A DNA stretch of 64,000 nucleotides from Planotetraspora kaengkrachanensis (GTDB taxonomy: Bacteria > Actinomycetota > Actinomycetes > Streptosporangiales > Streptosporangiaceae), in contig NZ_BONV01000010.1 in assembly GCF_016862895.1 (NCBI RefSeq), forward strand, positions 124,001-188,000, read 5' to 3'. A model generated the notes under the pieces. It worked only from the letters and a program-made list of their open reading frames with translations. It did no database searches and was not told where the DNA came from. Shown here in pieces: positions 60,284 through 64,000 of the stretch (position 1 is the first letter of the stretch; each line of letters begins with the position of its first letter). The translations under genes and the position numbers were made by a program.

Positions 60284-61474
60284 ATGGTGGGGCCCTTTCG
60301 AGGTCTGTTCGGCACGCCCGGCGTCAAGGGCTTCGTCATCACGGGCTTCGTCGGCCGGATCCCCATGTCGATGCTCGGCATCGGCCTGGTTCTCCTCATC
60401 TCGGCGCTCACGGGTTCCTACGCCACCGCCGGCGCGGTGTCGGCCGCCTTCGCGCTCGCCAACGCGGTGGCCGCCCCGGTGTCCGGCCGCCTCGTCGACA
60501 GGTACGGCCAGGCGAAGATCCTCGTGCCGCTCGTCGTCCTCCACGGGGCCGCACTCGCGGGCCTCATGATGTGCGCCCACACGAAGGCCCCGATCTGGAC
60601 CCTCTACGCGACCGGCGTCGCGGCGGGGGCCACCGCCACGTCCCTGGGGTCGATGGTGCGGGCCCGCTGGTCGCACGTTCTCAAGGGCTCGCACCGGCTG
60701 CACGTCGCCTTCTCGTTCGAGTCGGTGGCCGACGAGGTCATCTTCGTCTGCGGCCCCGCCTTCGTGACCGCTCTCGCCACGGCGGTGAACGTGTACGCCG
60801 GGCTCATCGTCGCCCTGGTCCTCGCCGTCGCGGGCACGCTGGCGTTCGCGGCGCTGCGTGGCACGGAGCCGCCGGCCCTCCGGCACAAGGACCACTCGGG
60901 CTCCCCCATCGCCATCCCCGGGGTGGCCCTGCTGTCGGGCGTCTTCCTCGCGATGGGCGCGGTATTCGGCTCGGTCGACGTCATCACCGTCGCCTTCGCC
61001 GACGAACAGGGCAGCAAGGCGGCGGCGGGGTTCCTGCTCGCCTCGATCGCGTGCGGGAGCATGGTCTCCGGCCTCTGGTACGGCTCCCGCAACTGGCGGA
61101 TCAGCCTCCGCAGCCGCTTCATCCGGGCGTTGTCGGTGTTCGCGGCGGGGATGACGCCGGTCCTGCTGATGGGGGACGTCCGCGCGATGGCGGTGGCCAT
61201 GTTCTTCGCCGGGCTGGCGATCTCCCCCACCCTGATCACGGGCTTCTCCCTCATCGAACGCCTGGTCCCGGCCTCGCAGCTCACCGAGGGCATGTCCTGG
61301 ATCTCGACGTCGCTCGGCTTCGGCGTGGCCATCGGCGCCTGGGCGGGCGGCCACCTGACCGACACGTTCGGCGCGTCGAACGCCTACGGGTTCACCTTCG
61401 CCTGCGCCCTCGCCGCGGCGCTGGTCGGCGTGGCGGGGTCCACTCTGGTGCGGGCGGAGCACCGCACCAACTGA
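60284..61474 (+). CDS. Major facilitator superfamily transporter
   Basis: 396 residues with about 12 transmembrane helices. MFS loop 2-3 motif: NAVAAPVSGRLVDRYGQAKIL. A central loop (LRGTEPPALRHKDHSG) divides two six-helix halves. Substrate unknown; a drug or sugar exporter is plausible. ATG 60284 is chosen with AAGGGA 7 bases upstream; GTG 60266 is an alternative. The interval 60060-60283 holds its promoter and no gene. Confidence 0.88.
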   Translation: MVGPFRGLFGTPGVKGFVITGFVGRIPMSMLGIGLVLLISALTGSYATAGAVSAAFALANAVAAPVSGRLVDRYGQAKILVPLVVLHGAALAGLMMCAHTKAPIWTLYATGVAAGATATSLGSMVRARWSHVLKGSHRLHVAFSFESVADEVIFVCGPAFVTALATAVNVYAGLIVALVLAVAGTLAFAALRGTEPPALRHKDHSGSPIAIPGVALLSGVFLAMGAVFGSVDVITVAFADEQGSKAAAGFLLASIACGSMVSGLWYGSRNWRISLRSRFIRALSVFAAGMTPVLLMGDVRAMAVAMFFAGLAISPTLITGFSLIERLVPASQLTEGMSWISTSLGFGVAIGAWAGGHLTDTFGASNAYGFTFACALAAALVGVAGSTLVRAEHRTN

Positions 61475-61576
61475 ACCCGCGCGAGCGGCGCTCCGGCCAT
61501 AGGCAGCCGGTCATTTTATGAGTAGTGTTCATGTTCCACGACGGGGGCGTGCGGTTCTCACTGCGCGAGGAGGAAC

Positions 61577-62902
61577 ATGGGCGCCTTCGTCAACTGGGCA
61601 CGCAACCAGTCGGTCACTCCCTCCGAGTTCCGGACGCCCGCGTCCGCCGAGGACGTGGTGCGGGCCGTCTCGGACGCCGCGCGCGACGGACGGCGCGTCC
61701 GCATGCTCGGCACCGGACACTCGTTCACCGGCGTGGCACTCACCGACGGGATCATGCTCAGGCCGGAAGGGCTGACCGGGATCATCGAGACGGGCGACGG
61801 CCGGGTCAAGGTCGCCGCGGGCACCCCGCTTCGCGTGCTCAACGAGGAACTCCAGGCACGCGGGCTGGCCCTCGCCAACATGGGGGACATCACCGCCCAG
61901 ACGGTCGCCGGGGCCATCCAGACCGGCACCCACGGCACGGGCCGGGAGGTCGGCGGCCTCGCCGACCAGGTCCTCGAGATGGACATCGTCCTGGCCGACG
62001 GCTCGACGGCCACGGTGAGCGAGGGCGACCTGTTCGACGCGGCGCGCGTCGGCCTGGGCGCCCTCGGCGTCCTCACCGCCGTGACGTTCCGGGTCGAGCC
62101 GTCCTTCCTCCTCCACGCGCGCCGCGAGCCGATGTCGTTCTCCCGCATCCTGGACTCGCTCGATGACCTCACGGGCGAAAACGAGCACCTCGACTTCTTC
62201 TGGCTGCCGCACACCGACACCTGCCTGGTCAAGCGGAACAACCGCTCCCCCGGCCCCGCCCGGCCGCCGGGCGCGTTCAAGCACTGGCTGGACAACGTCT
62301 TCCTGGAGAACACGCTCTTCGGCGCGATGTGCGCCCTCGGAGACCGCCTCCCCGCAACCATCCCCCGCATCAACGGCCTGTCCGCGAGCGTGCTGAGCGC
62401 GTCGGAGTGCGTGGACGCCTCATACAAGATCTTCACGTCCGTCCGGGAGGTGCGCTTCCTCGAGACGGAGTACGCCATCCCCCGCCGGCACCTCGCCCAG
62501 GCCCTGCGCGAGACGCGGGACCTCATCGAGCGCGCCGACTGGAAGATCACCTTCCCGGTCGAGGTCAGGGTGACGCCGCCGTCCGACGCGTGGCTGTCCA
62601 CCGCGTACGGCAGGCCGTCGGCGTACATCGCCTGCCACGTCTACCGCCGGACGCCGAACCCCGCCTATTTCGCGGGCGTCGAGGAGATCATGACGAGGTT
62701 CCAGGGCCGCCCGCACTGGGGCAAACTGCACACTCGGGACGCGGCGTACCTCCAGTCCGTTTACCCGAAATTCGCCGACTTCCAGGTGTTGCGTGACAGG
62801 CTCGACCCGCACGGGTTGTTCGCCAACGACTACCTTGACCAGGTGCTCGGCACGGCACGGGCCGGTTCCCCCGCCGAGGGCTCGGAAACCACGGCCACGT
62901 AA
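61577..62902 (+). CDS. FAD-linked sugar-1,4-lactone oxidase (ALO/GULO family)
   Basis: 441 residues. VAO-type flavoenzyme. The FAD site is RVRMLGTGHSFTGVALTDGI (the His is the usual covalent attachment point), with MGDITAQTVAGAIQTGTHGTG and VGLGALGVLTAVTFRVEP. The ALO C-terminal motif HWGK is in GRPHWGKLHT. Probably oxidises L-gulono- or D-arabinono-1,4-lactone, or a xylitol-like polyol, in the cytoplasm. ATG 61577 with GAGGAGG upstream. Confidence 0.92.
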   Translation: MGAFVNWARNQSVTPSEFRTPASAEDVVRAVSDAARDGRRVRMLGTGHSFTGVALTDGIMLRPEGLTGIIETGDGRVKVAAGTPLRVLNEELQARGLALANMGDITAQTVAGAIQTGTHGTGREVGGLADQVLEMDIVLADGSTATVSEGDLFDAARVGLGALGVLTAVTFRVEPSFLLHARREPMSFSRILDSLDDLTGENEHLDFFWLPHTDTCLVKRNNRSPGPARPPGAFKHWLDNVFLENTLFGAMCALGDRLPATIPRINGLSASVLSASECVDASYKIFTSVREVRFLETEYAIPRRHLAQALRETRDLIERADWKITFPVEVRVTPPSDAWLSTAYGRPSAYIACHVYRRTPNPAYFAGVEEIMTRFQGRPHWGKLHTRDAAYLQSVYPKFADFQVLRDRLDPHGLFANDYLDQVLGTARAGSPAEGSETTAT

Positions 62903-63445
62903 AGAGAACACCTTCGTGGTGCGTTCTCGGCGTGTCGGGTTGCCTCAACTGACCGGCTTACGGGCACATTGCGAGGCACGGGCGGCCTGAGCCCGGCGTG
63001 CCACTCGAACCCCGGGGGAGCAAGTGCACATCAACCCCTCCCGCGGGTGGGGCCTGAGGGCCCACCACCCCGCGGGGGCCGCCACGACCTCCGCGGCGAC
63101 CACGACGTCCTCCGCCGTCCCGGCGCGGGGACGGACGCGGCCACGGACGGTGAGCGCGCATCACCTCAGGAAGAACGACCCTCCGTTCTCTCGCTTCATG
63201 AGCCGACTCCGCCCCTCGGGGCGTCGCCGTACGGGACAATCCGTCGAGAACATCAGCCCGCTTGCCGTAGTCCGTCGGGCTGTAGCAAGGTGAGCGCGGA
63301 AAATGTGACCGGCGTCACAACATCTGCCCCACCCCTCGGCGAGGCGATGTTCGGACATGCCGGGTACGGTGCTGGAAGGCAACCGGCTCACGCGAGAAAC
63401 TCAAGGGTCCGGGGGAAGACGCAGCACGATGACGAAGGGACTCGC
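62903..63445. other. Intergenic stretch with a strong hairpin, no gene seen
   Basis: 543 bases between the lactone oxidase and sepH. At 63040-63076, CCCGCGGGTGGGGCC pairs with GGCCCACCACCCCGCGGG (one bulge), a very stable stem that may end the upstream transcript. Short open frames here lack ribosome binding sites and look random. The last 100 bases (AT-richer, with TGTGACC and CGTCACA near 63306-63318) probably hold the sepH promoter. Confidence 0.6.
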
Positions 63446-64000
63446 ATGCAGGAGCTCCGTCTCGTCGCGGTAAGTGAGGACGGAACGTATCTCGTCCTGG
63501 CCACGGCCGGACGGGGCACGCGGTTCACGCTTCCCGTCGACGACCGGCTCCGCGCCGCGGTCCGCGGCAACTTCTCCCGTCTCGGCCAGTACGAGATCGA
63601 AGTGGAGAGTCCGTTGCGCCCCAAGGAGATCCAGGCTCGAATCCGCGCCGGTGAGACGGCTGAGGAGATCGCGGCCACCGCCGGCATCCCGGTGGAACGA
63701 GTCCGCTGGTTCGAGGGACCCGTTCTCCAGGAGCGCGAGTACATGGCCCAGCAGGCGCAGCGCGTCCCGGTCCGCCTGCCCGGAGAGACCACCCCCGGCC
63801 CGACGCTCGGCGATCTGGTCGCCGAGCGGCTCACCCGCCGCGGCGTGCCCGCCGACGAGATCGACTGGGACTCCTCCAAGCGCGACGACAACCTGTGGCG
63901 GGTGAAGCTCGGCTTCGTCTGGAACGGGCACACCCGGCACGCCGAGTGGCTGTTCGACCCGCGGCGCCGCCACATCACCCCGAACGACGACGAGGCCATG
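63446..64000 (+). CDS. sepH: Cell-division protein SepH, 3' end outside the window
   Basis: 185 residues visible. SepH (DUF3071) stimulates FtsZ assembly in actinobacteria. The start MQELRLVAVSEDGTYLVLAT, the HTH-like core (LRPKEIQARIRAGETAEEIA, ATAGIPVERVRWFEGPVL), and the WLFDPRRRHITPNDDEA segment at the right edge match the family's conserved N-terminal domain. ATG 63446 with AAGGGA 8 bases upstream. The C-terminal FtsZ-binding tail is beyond the window. Confidence 0.95.
   Translation, partial: MQELRLVAVSEDGTYLVLATAGRGTRFTLPVDDRLRAAVRGNFSRLGQYEIEVESPLRPKEIQARIRAGETAEEIAATAGIPVERVRWFEGPVLQEREYMAQQAQRVPVRLPGETTPGPTLGDLVAERLTRRGVPADEIDWDSSKRDDNLWRVKLGFVWNGHTRHAEWLFDPRRRHITPNDDEAM

Overview
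This is a high-GC actinobacterial chromosome segment. GTG and TTG starts are common, and genes are densely packed with GTGA or ATGA overlaps. The right half keeps the gene neighbourhood known from Mycobacterium tuberculosis (RNase D, dxs, TrmA-like methyltransferase, APC permease, ceoB/ceoC, DUF3159, OB-fold protein, DUF3710, dut, DUF4193, suhB-like), followed by otsA, hemH and sepH. The Pnkp/Hen1 pair, the LAL-type regulator and overall style suggest a filamentous actinomycete, perhaps of the Streptosporangiales; that placement is inference. I saw no rRNA, tRNA, IS element, prophage or CRISPR.

Layout. 1-5.6 kb: RNase D end, then a sugar-catabolism block (Gfo/Idh/MocA oxidoreductase, DUF993, xylose-isomerase-like TIM barrel) with a LacI repressor and matching operators. 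5.7-9 kb: fatty-acid beta-oxidation pair fadA-fadB. 9-15.7 kb: LAL regulator, orphan histidine kinase, LysE exporter, amino-acid permease. 15.7-22.5 kb: dxs, ROK regulator and a xylose/ribose-type ABC importer. 22.6-28 kb: TauE exporter, a MazEF-like toxin-antitoxin pair, aconitase with an operator-like promoter, a DUF457 membrane protein. 28.7-32.2 kb: PadR regulator, DUF1707 protein, then a ThiF/MccB-like adenylating enzyme, a 41-residue peptide ending in Asn, and a DUF6879-like protein: a candidate compact peptide-natural-product locus. 32.2-38 kb: uracil-DNA glycosylase, the RNA-repair pair Pnkp and Hen1, an F420-type oxidoreductase. 38-51.8 kb: secreted barrel protein, a truncated XRE regulator, then the conserved potassium/dUTPase block and otsA. 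52-64 kb: two-component system, inositol monophosphatase, S9 peptidase, ferrochelatase, lytic transglycosylase, MFS transporter, sugar-lactone oxidase and sepH.

The most unusual feature is a family of four intergenic arrays (about 3.3, 28.2, 48.4 and 55.5 kb). Each is built from 52-53-bp units headed by TGATCATGCACAGATTCG. Units point forward on the left, meet an inverted-repeat centre, and are inverted on the right, so each array is mirror-symmetric. The 52.5-bp mean spacing equals five helical turns. One array has a perfect 30-bp palindrome at its centre, another an 11-bp-arm hairpin. A lone unit sits on the hen1 stop codon. I do not recognise this family. The second candidate novelty is the MccB-like enzyme with the Asn-terminated peptide.
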